Origin: Pseudomonas sp. TCU-HL1
Lineage (GTDB): Bacteria; Pseudomonadota; Gammaproteobacteria; Pseudomonadales; Pseudomonadaceae
NCBI RefSeq assembly: GCF_001708505.1
Contig: NZ_CP015992.1
Location: 2,046,001-2,110,000, forward strand
Direction: 5' to 3'
DNA: 64,000 bases
Made by a program: the position numbers and the translations under genes. The notes below the pieces were generated by a model, which was not told where the DNA came from, ran no database searches, and worked only from the letters and a program-made list of their open reading frames with translations. Within the stretch, counting starts at the first letter, position 1. Every line of letters begins with the position of its first letter. Positions 45,256 through 54,406 of this stretch are shown here, piece by piece.

Positions 45256-45260
45256 GCGGC

Positions 45261-46778
45261 CTACTGGGCAGCCAGGTGTCGCTTGCGCACGCCGCACAGC
45301 GCCTTGGCACCCCGTGCCAGCAATGGCCAGAACAGCATCAGCAGCGCGGCGCTGGTCAGGCTACCCACCAGTGGGTTGGACCAGAAGATCGTCAGCTCAC
45401 CGTTGGAGAACAGCATCGATTGGCGGAACGCGTCTTCGGCCTTGTCGCCCAGCACGGCGGCCAGCACCAGGGGGGCGATGGGGTAGCCAAGCTTCTTGAA
45501 CAGGTAACCCAGGGCGCCGAAGCCCAGCATGAGGACCACATCGAACATGGAGTTGTGCACCGAGTAGGCGCCGATGGCGCAGACCATCACGATGATCGGG
45601 GCGATGATCGAGAACGGGATGCGCAGGATCGAGGCGAACAGCGGCACGGTGGCCAGCACCACGATCAGGCTGACGACGTTGCCCAGGTACATGCTGGCGA
45701 TCAGCCCCCAGACGAAGTCGTGCTGCTCGACGAACAGCGTCGGTCCCGGATGCAGGCCCCAGATCATCAGGCCGCCAAGCATTACCGCTGCCGTGGCCGA
45801 GCCGGGAATCCCCAGGGTCAGCATCGGCAGCAGGGCGCTGGTGCCGGCGGAGTGATCGGCGGTTTCCGGGGCGATCACTCCTTCGATCTCGCCCTTGCCG
45901 AAGTTCTCGCGGTTCTTCGAGAAGCGCCGCGCCAAGCTGTAGCTCATGAACGATGCCGCCGTGGGGCCGCCGGGAGTGATGCCCATCCAGCAACCCACCA
46001 GCGCGCTGCGCAGCCAGGTCAGCCAGAAGCGTGGCAGCTTCGCCCAAGTGCGGAGGATCACCATCGGCGTGATGCGCGCGTGTTCGCCCCGGAACACCAG
46101 CCCTTCTTCCACCGTGCAGAGAATCTCGCCGATGCCGAATAGGCCGATCACCGCCACCTCGAAGCTGATCCCCGAGAGCAGCCAGCTCTGGTCGAAGGTC
46201 AGACGCAGGTCGCCGGACACCGTATCCATGCCGACGGCAGCCATGGCGAAGCCGATCATCATCGCCACCACCGTCTTCAGTGGCGGGTTCTTGCTCATGC
46301 CGATGAAGGTGCAGAACGCCAGCAGGTAGACGGCGAAGAACTCCGGCGAGCTGAACTGCATCGCGAAGTCGGCAATGCGGGTGGAGAGGAAGGTCAGCAG
46401 CAGCACGCCGACCAGCGCACCCAGCAGGGCCGAGGTGAAGGCGGCGGTCAGCGCTTCGGCAGCCTTGCCCTGACGGGCCATGGGGTAGCCGTCGAAGGTG
46501 GTTGCCACCGAAGACGGCTCGCCGGGGATGTTGAACAGGATCGAGGTGATTGAGCCACCGAACAGTGCGCCCCAGTACATACAGGAGAGCAGGATGATCG
46601 CCGACACCGGCTCCATAGTGAAGGTCAGTGGCAGCAGCAGCGCTACGCCATTGGGCGCCCCCAGGCCCGGCAGCACGCCGACCAGGATGCCCAGCAACAC
46701 CCCCACCACCATCAGGCCGATATGGCCGGGAGTTAGAATCAGGTTCATGCCGTGCATGAGGGATTCGAGTTCGCTCAT
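45261..46778 (-). CDS. tctA: Tripartite tricarboxylate transporter, large membrane subunit
   Basis: Twelve-helix inner-membrane component (505 residues) of a TctABC secondary importer for di- or tricarboxylates or sugar acids. The signature GVLPGLGAPNGVALLLPLTF and the second conserved region GITPGGPTAASFMSYSLARR are present, as is the LGIPGSATAAVMLGGLMIWG motif. Its start overlaps the tctB stop in an ATGA junction. Gene order tctC-tctB-tctA is normal. Confidence 0.94.
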   Translation of the reverse strand: MSELESLMHGMNLILTPGHIGLMVVGVLLGILVGVLPGLGAPNGVALLLPLTFTMEPVSAIILLSCMYWGALFGGSITSILFNIPGEPSSVATTFDGYPMARQGKAAEALTAAFTSALLGALVGVLLLTFLSTRIADFAMQFSSPEFFAVYLLAFCTFIGMSKNPPLKTVVAMMIGFAMAAVGMDTVSGDLRLTFDQSWLLSGISFEVAVIGLFGIGEILCTVEEGLVFRGEHARITPMVILRTWAKLPRFWLTWLRSALVGCWMGITPGGPTAASFMSYSLARRFSKNRENFGKGEIEGVIAPETADHSAGTSALLPMLTLGIPGSATAAVMLGGLMIWGLHPGPTLFVEQHDFVWGLIASMYLGNVVSLIVVLATVPLFASILRIPFSIIAPIIVMVCAIGAYSVHNSMFDVVLMLGFGALGYLFKKLGYPIAPLVLAAVLGDKAEDAFRQSMLFSNGELTIFWSNPLVGSLTSAALLMLFWPLLARGAKALCGVRKRHLAAQ

Positions 46779-47296
46779 TTAAGCAGGCCTCCCAGCATGG
46801 CCAGCGGGCCGGCTTGCAGCGGCACCTTGAACCAGAGCGCGAAGATCAGGTAGCTGGCCAGGGTCGCGCCACAGGACACGGCGAAGATCGCCAGCCATAC
46901 ATAGGGCTTCCCGTGCTGGCGGTCGCGCCACATGAACCAGGCGATGAAACCCGCCGAGGCCAGGTAAATGCCGGTGAATAGCATGGCGGCCACGTACAGG
47001 GCGATGGGCAGGAACACCGCCAGCACCTGGCGGAAGGCGCCTCGGCTGACGAAGGCCTCGCCCAGGGCGCGCCAGTGCAGTCCTGTCAGTAGCAGGTTGG
47101 CCAGGCTGGCACCGGTCAGCAGCAGGCCGATGTAGAAGGGAAAGTAACCCGGCTCCGGGCCGGCATCGCCCCAGCCGATACCGCTGGCGTAGCTTCCGTA
47201 CATCACCACGCCGCCCAGGGCGGCAGTGAAGAGCGCGAGGCCGGATTCCACCCAGCGGGTGCCGACCAGCGCGGACGAGTCTTGGTTCGTAGACAT
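46775..47296 (-). CDS. tctB: Tripartite tricarboxylate transporter, small membrane subunit
   Basis: Four-helix small membrane subunit (173 residues). Hydrophobic segments lie near residues 17-35, 48-68, 88-112 and 130-160 (PYVWLAIFAVSCGATLASYL). The sequence is poorly conserved in this family, so the assignment rests on size, topology and position between tctC and tctA. Confidence 0.88.
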   Translation of the reverse strand: MSTNQDSSALVGTRWVESGLALFTAALGGVVMYGSYASGIGWGDAGPEPGYFPFYIGLLLTGASLANLLLTGLHWRALGEAFVSRGAFRQVLAVFLPIALYVAAMLFTGIYLASAGFIAWFMWRDRQHGKPYVWLAIFAVSCGATLASYLIFALWFKVPLQAGPLAMLGGLLK

Positions 47297-47344
47297 CTGC
47301 TCACCCCACTGACGGGCGCTGCGCGGGGCAGCGCCCGTGTTGGA

Positions 47345-48358
47345 TCACTTGCGCAGCCAGCCGGCCTGCTGGAAGACCGGGGTTACCCGGGCGGTGTCCT
47401 TCTCGATGTAGGCGTTCAGCTCGTCGCCGGCGAGGAAGGTCGGCACCAGTGCGTTGCGCTGGACGTAGGCCTTGAACTCGGGGGTCTGGCTGACCTTGCG
47501 CAGCAGCTCGACATAGAACGTGCGTTGCTCGGGGGTGACCTCGCCGGCCATGAACACGGTGCGCGGGAAGCGGTACTGGTCGACGCCCAGGCCCTGTTCC
47601 TTGCAGGTGGGGATGTCGGCCCAGCTCTGCTCACCGGCAACTTTCTCGGTGTAGGCCATGCGCTGGTGGCTGAACACGCAGAGCGGCTGGACCTGGTTGC
47701 CGCGCCACTGGCTCAGGCTCTCGGCCGGGTTGTTGACGTTGGAGGAGATGTGCTTGCCGGCCAGTTGCGTGGCCGCTTCGCTGCCGCTCTTGAAGGGTAT
47801 GTAGGTGAGCTTGCTGCCGGTCGTCTGGTTGAGCAGCAGGGTCAGGGTCTGGTCCACGTCCTTGGACTGGCTGCCGCCCATGCGCAGCTTCGCCGGGTCG
47901 GCCTTGACCTGTTCGTAATAACCCTTGGCGTCTTTCCAGGCGGCACCCTGATAGGTCCAGAGGATGAAGTCGTCTTCGGCCACTGCAGCGACCGGGGTGA
48001 GGTCGGTCCACTGGTAGCCGAGCTTGGCGACCAGGGGCAGCAGGTAGACATTGTTGGTGCCGATCACCAGGCGCTCGGCGTCACCCTTGGACAGTTTCAT
48101 GTCCAGGAATGCCTCGGCACCGTTGCCGCCGCCCTTGTTCAGCACCACGGTGTTCACGTCCATCAGCTTGTGCTGGCTGATGATCGACTGGATCAGGCGG
48201 CCGAGCTGGTCGGTGCCGCCGCCAGGTCCTCCGGCGACCACGATCTCGACATTCTTCTCGGGTTGCCAGGTACTGGCGAGTGCTGGGAGGGCGCTGGCGC
48301 AGAGCAGGGTGCATCCGGCGAGCAGGCGAGCGATATGACGAACGGGGGGGGTTCGCAT
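47345..48358 (-). CDS. tctC: Tripartite tricarboxylate transporter, solute-binding protein (Bug family)
   Basis: Periplasmic receptor (337 residues) delivering the acid to TctAB. A signal peptide covers about 1-28 (HIARLLAGCTLLCASALPAL). The Bug-family features KNVEIVVAGGPGGGTDQLGR and VVLNKGGGNGAEAFLDMKLS are in place. The ATG at 48358 has GAGG upstream; a 20-codon extension is rejected because it would bury the signal peptide. Ligand identity is not readable from the sequence. Confidence 0.93.
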   Translation of the reverse strand: MRTPPVRHIARLLAGCTLLCASALPALASTWQPEKNVEIVVAGGPGGGTDQLGRLIQSIISQHKLMDVNTVVLNKGGGNGAEAFLDMKLSKGDAERLVIGTNNVYLLPLVAKLGYQWTDLTPVAAVAEDDFILWTYQGAAWKDAKGYYEQVKADPAKLRMGGSQSKDVDQTLTLLLNQTTGSKLTYIPFKSGSEAATQLAGKHISSNVNNPAESLSQWRGNQVQPLCVFSHQRMAYTEKVAGEQSWADIPTCKEQGLGVDQYRFPRTVFMAGEVTPEQRTFYVELLRKVSQTPEFKAYVQRNALVPTFLAGDELNAYIEKDTARVTPVFQQAGWLRK

Positions 48359-48430
48359 GGTGGACCTCTTCTTGTGCTTGTTATGGGTGGGCCGAGTGTG
48401 GGAAGCGGGAGCTATCACGTCTACTCAATA

Positions 48431-48463
48431 AATCGCATACAGCGATAGCCTGGAGTTATCGCT
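48431..48463. promoter_or_regulatory. LysR-type operator candidates between tctC and the pdxA-like gene
   Basis: The 304-bp divergent gap holds ATCGC-ATACA-GCGAT (from about 48432) and AGCGATA-N9-TATCGCT (48441-48463). Interrupted dyads with AT-rich ends suit LysR-type dimers. They lie 75-105 bp before tctC, where the LysR protein could control both directions. The rest of the gap shows no gene. Confidence 0.45.
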
Positions 48464-48662
48464 TACCGCTCCAGCGCCCCAGGCTGGCATATCAGCCTTT
48501 CGGGAAGCCTTCACCCACGCGGGTTCGATCTTCCGATATCCCCAGGGAATAGGTCTATGAGGAGTTTTGATTAGACGGTTATTGCTCCGGTTTGGAATAG
48601 TTCGTCCATACCAAGAGCGCCCCAGACCTGCCACAGGGCACCACTGACACGAGGACAACCGC

Positions 48663-49676
48663 ATGAGCAACGCCCGCCTTCCCCGCATCGCCATGGTCCT
48701 GGGCGACCCCGCCGGCATCGGTCCGGAACTGATCGCCCGGCTGTTGGCCGAGCCCGAGGTGCGCCGGCAGGCCCATGTGCTGCTGATCGCCGACGAAGCG
48801 GAAATGCGCAAGGGGATGCAGATCGCCGGTTGCGAGTTTCCCTACCGGCCGGTCGCTTCCCTGGAGAACCTGGAGTTCACCGATGAGGTGCCGCTGTTCT
48901 ATCAGTACCGGGGTGCGGCCGAAGGGCCGTTCCCGCGCAGCGAAGCCAGCGTCGTCGGCGGGCGCTACAGCCTGGACACCCTGGAAGTGGCCTTGCGCCT
49001 GACTGCCGGCAAGGTCACCGACGCCATTCTCTTCGGCCCGCTGAACAAGACCTCCCTGCACATGGCCGGTATGGCCCACAGCGACGAATTGCACTGGTTC
49101 GCCGAATACCTCGACTTCCAGGGACCATTCTGCGAGTTCAACGTGCTGGACAACCTCTGGACCTCGCGGGTGACTTCCCACATCGCCCTGGCCGATGTGC
49201 CCGGCATGATCAGGCACGACCGCGTAGTGGAAGCCATTCGGCTGATCGACACCGCCCTCAAGCGCAGCGGACTGGAAAAGCCGCGTATCGGTGTCTGCGG
49301 GCTCAACCCGCACAACGGCGACAACGGCAGCTTTGGCCGCGAAGAGTTGGACATCATCGGCCCGGCCGTCCGCACGGCGCAGGAGCAGGGCATCGATGCC
49401 GATGGGCCTTATCCGGCGGACACCATCTTCCTCAAGGTGCAGGGCGATGCGCGGGTGTTCGACGCGGTGGTGACCATGTATCACGACCAGGGGCAGATCG
49501 CGATCAAACTCATGGGCTTCTCCCGCGGCGTGACGGTCCAGGGCGGCCTGCCCATACCCATCACCACGCCAGCCCACGGCACTGCCTTCGATATCGCCGG
49601 GCAGGGCAAGGCCAACGTTGGCGCCACGCGCCAGGCCTTCGAGATCGCTTGTCGCATGGGTCGCAACCGGGCCTGA
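48663..49676 (+). CDS. PdxA-family NAD-dependent hydroxyacid dehydrogenase
   Basis: A 337-residue member of the family of 4-hydroxythreonine-4-phosphate dehydrogenase. The N-terminal LGDPAGIGPELIARL and metal-site histidines (in AHSDELHW, SHIALADVPG and MYHDQGQIAIKLMGF) are conserved, so it should bind a divalent metal and oxidise a hydroxyl next to a decarboxylating carbon. Its location with TctABC, an MFS transporter and a sugar-acid dehydratase argues for a catabolic PdxA2-type enzyme (as for threonate/erythronate phosphate), not for vitamin B6 synthesis. The DUF1537 kinase usually paired with PdxA2 is absent, so the substrate may be unphosphorylated or phosphorylated elsewhere. Confidence 0.85.
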   Translation: MSNARLPRIAMVLGDPAGIGPELIARLLAEPEVRRQAHVLLIADEAEMRKGMQIAGCEFPYRPVASLENLEFTDEVPLFYQYRGAAEGPFPRSEASVVGGRYSLDTLEVALRLTAGKVTDAILFGPLNKTSLHMAGMAHSDELHWFAEYLDFQGPFCEFNVLDNLWTSRVTSHIALADVPGMIRHDRVVEAIRLIDTALKRSGLEKPRIGVCGLNPHNGDNGSFGREELDIIGPAVRTAQEQGIDADGPYPADTIFLKVQGDARVFDAVVTMYHDQGQIAIKLMGFSRGVTVQGGLPIPITTPAHGTAFDIAGQGKANVGATRQAFEIACRMGRNRA

Positions 49677-49711
49677 GCCCCGCGCCAACCCTTAACCTCG
49701 TTCTTGCTTTC

Positions 49712-49744
49712 ACCGCGCCACCCAATGGGTGAGCGCGGTTTTTG
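49712..49744 (+). terminator. Terminator of the PdxA-family gene
   Basis: ACCGCGC-CACCC-AAT-GGGTG-A-GCGCGGT followed by TTTT: a two-part stem of 12 pairs with one bulge. The next gene therefore probably has its own promoter. Confidence 0.88.
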
Positions 49745-49766
49745 CGTTATCTGCTGGCTGGTGAAT

Positions 49767-49817
49767 TGATAACCGACCGAGTGTGGCGTGGCGATGATGT
49801 ATTGCTTGTGGTTATCA
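49767..49817 (+). promoter_or_regulatory. Inverted repeat upstream of the MFS gene
   Basis: TGATAACC (49767-49774) and its complement GGTTATCA (49810-49817) lie 35 bp apart in the short promoter region after the terminator. They may be paired half-sites for the regulator of this cluster. No clear -35/-10 pair could be fixed. Confidence 0.35.
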
Positions 49818-49963
49818 CTGAATGAGCACAAGTGATTATTCGCCGCCCCTTGCGCTGGCTAGAGTCGGCCTCGACGAAAGCACCTCGCGACTCGTTGCAT
49901 TACCTACAAGAAGCCCGCCCTGTCTCCTCGCAAGACGATTATTGGCAACAGAAGGACCTCACA

Positions 49964-51289
49964 ATGACAATTACGAATTCCCTGCCTGGGACGCTGGTCT
50001 CGGCCATCGCCAAGAGCCGCCTGCGGCTACTGCCCTTTCTCATCCTGATGTACGTGCTGGCCTTCATCGACCGGGCCAACGTGGGCTATGCGCGCACCTT
50101 CCTGCAGGCCGATACCGGTCTCAGCGATGCCGCCTTCGCCTTCGGCGCCAGCATCTTCTTCATCGGTTACGCCTGCTTCGAAGTACCGAGCAACTTGATG
50201 CTTCACCGCCTCGGCGCGCGCGTCTGGCTGTGCCGGATCATGGTCACCTGGGGCCTCGTCTCGGCCGCCATGATGTTCGCCGACAGCGCTACCGCCTTCT
50301 ACGTGCTGCGCTTCATGCTGGGCGTGGCGGAAGCCGGCTTCTTCCCCGGCATCATCCTGTACCTCACCTACTGGTTCCCGGCGAAGAGCCGTGGCCAGGC
50401 GTTGGGGATGTTCTACTTCGGGCTGCCGCTGGCGCTGGTGCTGGGCGGTCCGCTGTCGGGCTGGCTGCTGGAGTTCCATGGCATCTTCGGCATGACCAAC
50501 TGGCAATGGCTGTTCGTGGTCGAGGGCCTGATGGCGTCGGTGGTGGGGATAGCCGCCTACTTCTATCTGGTGGATCGCCCGCGTGATGCCCGCTGGCTGA
50601 GTGCGGAGGAGAAGGCCGCGCTGGAGGACAAGCTGGCCGAGGAGGACGCCCAGAAGCGCGGCCACAGCCCCCATGGATTCCTCAGCGCGCTACGCAGTGG
50701 CCAGGTGCTGAAGTTCTGCCTGGTCTACTTCACCGTGCAGATGAGCGTGTATGGCGTGGTCTTCTACCTGCCCACCCGCATCGCCGGCTTCCTCGACGGC
50801 CAGGTGGGCTTGAGTGTCGGCCTGCTCACCGCCATTCCCTGGGCCTGTGCCCTGGTGGTGACCTGCCTGGTCACCCGCCATGCCGATCGCACCGGGCAAC
50901 ACCGCAACCTTGCTGCCCTGATGCTGGCGATGGCAGCGGCAGGTATCGCCGCATCGGCGCTCAGCACGAATCTGACCTTCGTGGTGATCGCCTTCTGCTT
51001 CGCCGCCTCCGGGTTCGTATCGGTACAGCCGCTGTTCTGGACCATCCCCACCAGCTACCTGAGCGGTGCGGCGGCGGCCAGTGGCATCGCCCTGATCAAC
51101 TCCCTGGGCAACCTCGGCGGCTTTGTCGCGCCGAATCTCAAGACCCTGATGGAAACCCTCTTCGGCGACCCGCGCGCGGGCATGTTCGCCCTCGCCGTGG
51201 TCGCCGTCCTCGGTGCCCTGATGATCCTCCGCCTCAACACCCCCGAAAACGCTACCGAGCTGGCACTCGAGCCTGCCCGCGCGAAATGA
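49964..51289 (+). CDS. MFS transporter, anion:cation symporter type
   Basis: A twelve-helix inner-membrane permease of 441 residues. The first-loop motif has FIDRANVGYARTFLQADTGL, with R-A-N-V-G-Y typical of the ACS group that carries sugar acids and aromatic acids. GIILYLTYWFPAKSRGQALG is the second conserved signature. The ATG at 49964 follows AAGGA; the longer frame is not coding. It gives the cluster a second importer beside TctABC, possibly for another form of the same acid. The next gene follows closely. Confidence 0.9.
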   Translation: MTITNSLPGTLVSAIAKSRLRLLPFLILMYVLAFIDRANVGYARTFLQADTGLSDAAFAFGASIFFIGYACFEVPSNLMLHRLGARVWLCRIMVTWGLVSAAMMFADSATAFYVLRFMLGVAEAGFFPGIILYLTYWFPAKSRGQALGMFYFGLPLALVLGGPLSGWLLEFHGIFGMTNWQWLFVVEGLMASVVGIAAYFYLVDRPRDARWLSAEEKAALEDKLAEEDAQKRGHSPHGFLSALRSGQVLKFCLVYFTVQMSVYGVVFYLPTRIAGFLDGQVGLSVGLLTAIPWACALVVTCLVTRHADRTGQHRNLAALMLAMAAAGIAASALSTNLTFVVIAFCFAASGFVSVQPLFWTIPTSYLSGAAAASGIALINSLGNLGGFVAPNLKTLMETLFGDPRAGMFALAVVAVLGALMILRLNTPENATELALEPARAK

Positions 51290-51312
51290 CTGCAGCCATA
51301 GGAACCTTGCGT

Positions 51313-52488
51313 ATGAAAATCAAATCCATCCGTACCCGTGTCTTCGAGTGGAAGGGCAAGGTGGTGCCGCCCCAGGCGCACTTCTGCACCAACGCCACCG
51401 ACATCCTCTATGAGCGTGGCGATGCCATGGGCTCGTTCCGCTTCCATGGCTGGCTGGTGGTGGAAATCGAAACCGACACCGGCATCGTCGGCATCGGCAA
51501 CTGCGCCCTGGCGCCGCGCGTGGCCAAGGAGATCATCGACCTCTACCTGGCACCCATCGCCATCGGCGAAGACCCCTTCGACTACGAATACATCTGGCAG
51601 AAGATGTACCGCCGCAGCCACGCCTGGGGCCGCAAGGGCATCGGCATGGCCGCCATCTCGGCGGTGGACCTGGCGATCTGGGACATCATGGGCAAGGCGG
51701 TGAACAAGCCGGTGTTCAAGCTGCTGGGCGGGCGCACCAAGGAAAAGATCTGGACCTACGCTTCCAAGCTCTACGCCAACGACAACCTCGACCTGTTCCT
51801 GGAAGAGGCTCAGGGCTACCTGAACCAGGGCTTCACCGCGTTGAAGATGCGCTTCGGCTACGGGCCCAAGGACGGCCCGGCGGGTATGCGCAAGAACATC
51901 GAGCAGGTCCGCGCGCTGCGTGAGCTGGCTGGCCCGGACGTGGACATCATGCTCGAATGCTACATGGGCTGGACCCTGGAGTACGCCCGCCGCATGTTGC
52001 CGAAACTGGCCGAGTTCGAGCCGCGCTGGCTGGAAGAACCGGTGATCGCCGACGACATCGAAGGCTATGTGGAGCTGAAGAAGATGGGGATCATGCCCAT
52101 CTCCGGTGGCGAGCACGAGTTCACATCGTACGGTTTCAAGGACCTTCTGGAGCGCCGTGCAGTGGACGTGATCCAGTACGACACCAACCGTGTCGGCGGG
52201 ATCACCGCGGCGCGCAAGATCAACGCCATGGCCGAAGCCTGGTCGGTGCCGGTGATCCCCCATGCCGGGCAGATGCACAACTATCACCTGACCATGGCCA
52301 GCACCGCGTCGCCCATGGCTGAGTTCTTCCCGGTGTTCGACGTCGAGGTGGGCAACGAGCTCTTCTACTACGTGTTCAAGGGCGAGCCGCAGCCGGTGAA
52401 TGGCTACATCCAGTTGGACGACAACCTGCCGGGCCTGGGCCTGGAGATTTCCGAGGAACACCTGAAGGACTTCAACATCATCGAGTAA
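51313..52488 (+). CDS. Enolase-superfamily sugar-acid dehydratase (rhamnonate dehydratase-like)
   Basis: A 391-residue (beta/alpha)7beta-barrel enzyme of the mandelate-racemase group. The barrel shows KMRFGYGPKDG, the metal ligands in MLECYMGW, LEEPV and GGEHE, the aspartate of YDTNRVGGITAARK and the general-acid/base histidine in IPHAGQMHNYHL. This set resembles L-rhamnonate dehydratase, which removes water from an aldonate to give a 2-keto-3-deoxy acid. The ATG at 51313 has AGGA upstream; an ATG at 51286 overlapping the MFS stop would add nine residues but lacks a ribosome-binding site. Substrate unproven: an aldonate of five or six carbons is likely. Confidence 0.87.
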   Translation: MKIKSIRTRVFEWKGKVVPPQAHFCTNATDILYERGDAMGSFRFHGWLVVEIETDTGIVGIGNCALAPRVAKEIIDLYLAPIAIGEDPFDYEYIWQKMYRRSHAWGRKGIGMAAISAVDLAIWDIMGKAVNKPVFKLLGGRTKEKIWTYASKLYANDNLDLFLEEAQGYLNQGFTALKMRFGYGPKDGPAGMRKNIEQVRALRELAGPDVDIMLECYMGWTLEYARRMLPKLAEFEPRWLEEPVIADDIEGYVELKKMGIMPISGGEHEFTSYGFKDLLERRAVDVIQYDTNRVGGITAARKINAMAEAWSVPVIPHAGQMHNYHLTMASTASPMAEFFPVFDVEVGNELFYYVFKGEPQPVNGYIQLDDNLPGLGLEISEEHLKDFNIIE

Positions 52489-52550
52489 CGGGCACTCCAG
52501 CCCAATGGGCAGCCCGGGCCAGGTGTGTCGGCGGCTCGAGCACCCGATTG

Positions 52551-52577
52551 GCCCCGGCGTATGCCGGGGCTTCTTTT
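52551..52577 (+). terminator. Terminator of the dehydratase gene, target of the group II intron
   Basis: GCCCCGGC (52551-52558) pairs with GCCGGGGC (52563-52570) around GTAT, then TTCTTTT. The group II intron begins immediately after the T-run. Confidence 0.85.
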
Positions 52578-54400
52578 GTGCGCCCAGCATGGGCGCACTC
52601 TTGGAGGTGTAAGTCCTCCCGTGAGCTGGCCACAGCGAACGAAGCGAAGCGCAACTGCGAAAGGGCGACCGACCGTGGGGAGGAAGCGTGGAGCGAAACT
52701 GCGAGCCGATGGACAAGAATCGGATACGAGGCGCTGCCGAGCAGGGCGAGCGGGCAAGAAGCCGCGAAGCTCTCGTGGCCAAGGCGAAGTGGCGTAAATC
52801 CGGCGGTTGTGCAGTGAAGGAGTGCGTCCTTACCTGGGGAGATCTCGCCTCATGCCTGAAAGGGCGACGGCGCCAGCCGGAGCGAGAAGTCAGCAGAGGC
52901 CGTAGTAGTCGTTTTTTTCGACGAAGGGCCGAACGAGAGAGAGCGCCATAGGCCATCTTGATGCGACATGACCGGAAGTCAGATGCCCGCCAAACGCGGG
53001 GCGGACGCCGACGAGAAACGGTGAAGCCGTGAATCGCTCCGTCAGCGACGAGGCATGGCGCCCGCAAGGTGATCCCGAAAACGCAGGGCAAGGGCTGCTG
53101 CAACGCGCCTTTGCGAGAGGCAACCTGCAACGCGCGTGGAAGCGCGTCAAGGCCAACAAAGGGGCGGCGGGAGTCGACGGTCTGGACATTGAGCAGACGG
53201 CCGAACACCAGCTGACCGAGTGGGCCGGGATTCGCCAGCAACTGCTGTCGGGGGAGTATCGGCCCAGCCCAGTCCGCCGCGTGGTGATTCCCAAGCCGGA
53301 CGGCGGCGAGCGCGAGCTGGGGATTCCGACGGTCACCGATCGCCTGATCCAGCAAGCGCTGTTGCAAGTTTTGCAGCCACTCCTCGATTCCACCTTCAGT
53401 GAGCACAGCTACGGTTTTCGTCCGGGTCGTAACGCCCACGGCGCGATTCTCGCGGCGCAGCGTTACGTTGCCTCAGGGCGGCGGATCGTGGTGGATGTGG
53501 ACCTGGAGAAGTTCTTCGACCGGGTCGATCACGACATTCTGATTGATCGTTTGGGCAAACGGATTGCGGACCGGCCGGTGATCCGGCTGGTGCGTGCCTA
53601 TCTGGATGCTGGAACGCTAAAGGCTGGTGTGATCGAGAAAAGCCGCTGCGGGGCGCCGCAAGGCGGCCCGCTGTCGCCGTTGCTGGCGAACGTGCTGCTG
53701 GATGAAGTGGATCGGGAGCTGGAGCGCAGAGGCCATTGTTTCGTGCGCTACGCCGACGACGCGAACGTCTACGTGCGCAGTCAAAAGGCAGGTGAACGGG
53801 TGATGGCCTGGCTGAAGCGCTTGTATGGACGGCTGCACTTGAGTGCCAATGAGCACAAGAGTGCGGTGGCCAACGCGTTTGGCCGTAAGTTTCTGGGTTA
53901 CGCGTTGTGGTCCAGGCGAGGCGAAGTCAAGCGGGCTGCATCCTATAAGGCGCAACAGCAGTTCAAGCAGCGGATTCGCTGATACACCCGACGCTCAAGC
54001 GGACGCAGCCTGCAGCAAGTTGTCGATGGCTTGCGCCCTTACCTGCTGGGTTGGAAAGCTTACTTTGGCTTGTCACAGACACCAGGCGTCTGGCGAGAGC
54101 TGGATGAATGGATACGACACCGCCTGCGAGCGATCCGGCTCAAGCATTGGAAGCGTGGGACGACGACCTACAAAGCGCTGCGAGCACTTGGCGCCAGTGA
54201 GGGAACGGCACGGCAAGTGGCGAGGAACACCCGTCGTTGGTGGCGCAACAGCTCCTTGGAGCTGAATCGAGTGCTGAATATCGCCTGGTTCGACCGTTTG
54301 GGGCTACCCCTGATCTAACCTCAATCTCTCGAACCGCCCGGTGCGGACCCGCATGCCGGGTGGTGTGGCAGGGGAACGGCCTGTGAAGGCCGTCCCCTAT
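52578..54400 (+). mobile_element. Group II intron
   Basis: About 1.82 kb. The 5' end GTGCGCCC starts directly after a terminator, followed by GGAGGTGTAAGTCCTCC-type domain I sequence. Domains I-III occupy about 52578-53028, the reverse transcriptase lies inside domain IV, and domain V is visible at about 54331-54370 (GAACCGCCCGGTGCGGACCC). A domain VI-like stem, GGGGAACGGCC with GGCCGTCCCC, ends near CCCTAT at 54400. Insertion just behind an intrinsic terminator is the habit of group IIC introns, but I did not fold the RNA to assign the class. End points may be off by several bases. Confidence 0.85.
53029..54318 (+). pseudogene. ltrA: Group II intron reverse transcriptase/maturase, interrupted by one in-frame TGA
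   Basis: The frame opens at GTG 53029 and runs 317 codons to a TGA at 53980-53982 (after QQQFKQRIR). The same frame then continues without shift to 54318 with SLQQVVDGLRPYLLGWKAYF and WFDRLGLPLI, the normal C-terminus. The whole would be 429 codons plus stop. RT domains are intact: GVDGLD, PKPDGGERELGIPTV, YGFRPGR, the catalytic RYADDANVYV and the thumb. The stop falls at the border of RT and maturase (X) domain, so termination would remove the RNA-binding part. No HNH endonuclease domain. Either a nonsense mutant or a sequencing error. Confidence 0.88.
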
Positions 54401-54406
54401 GCCGAT

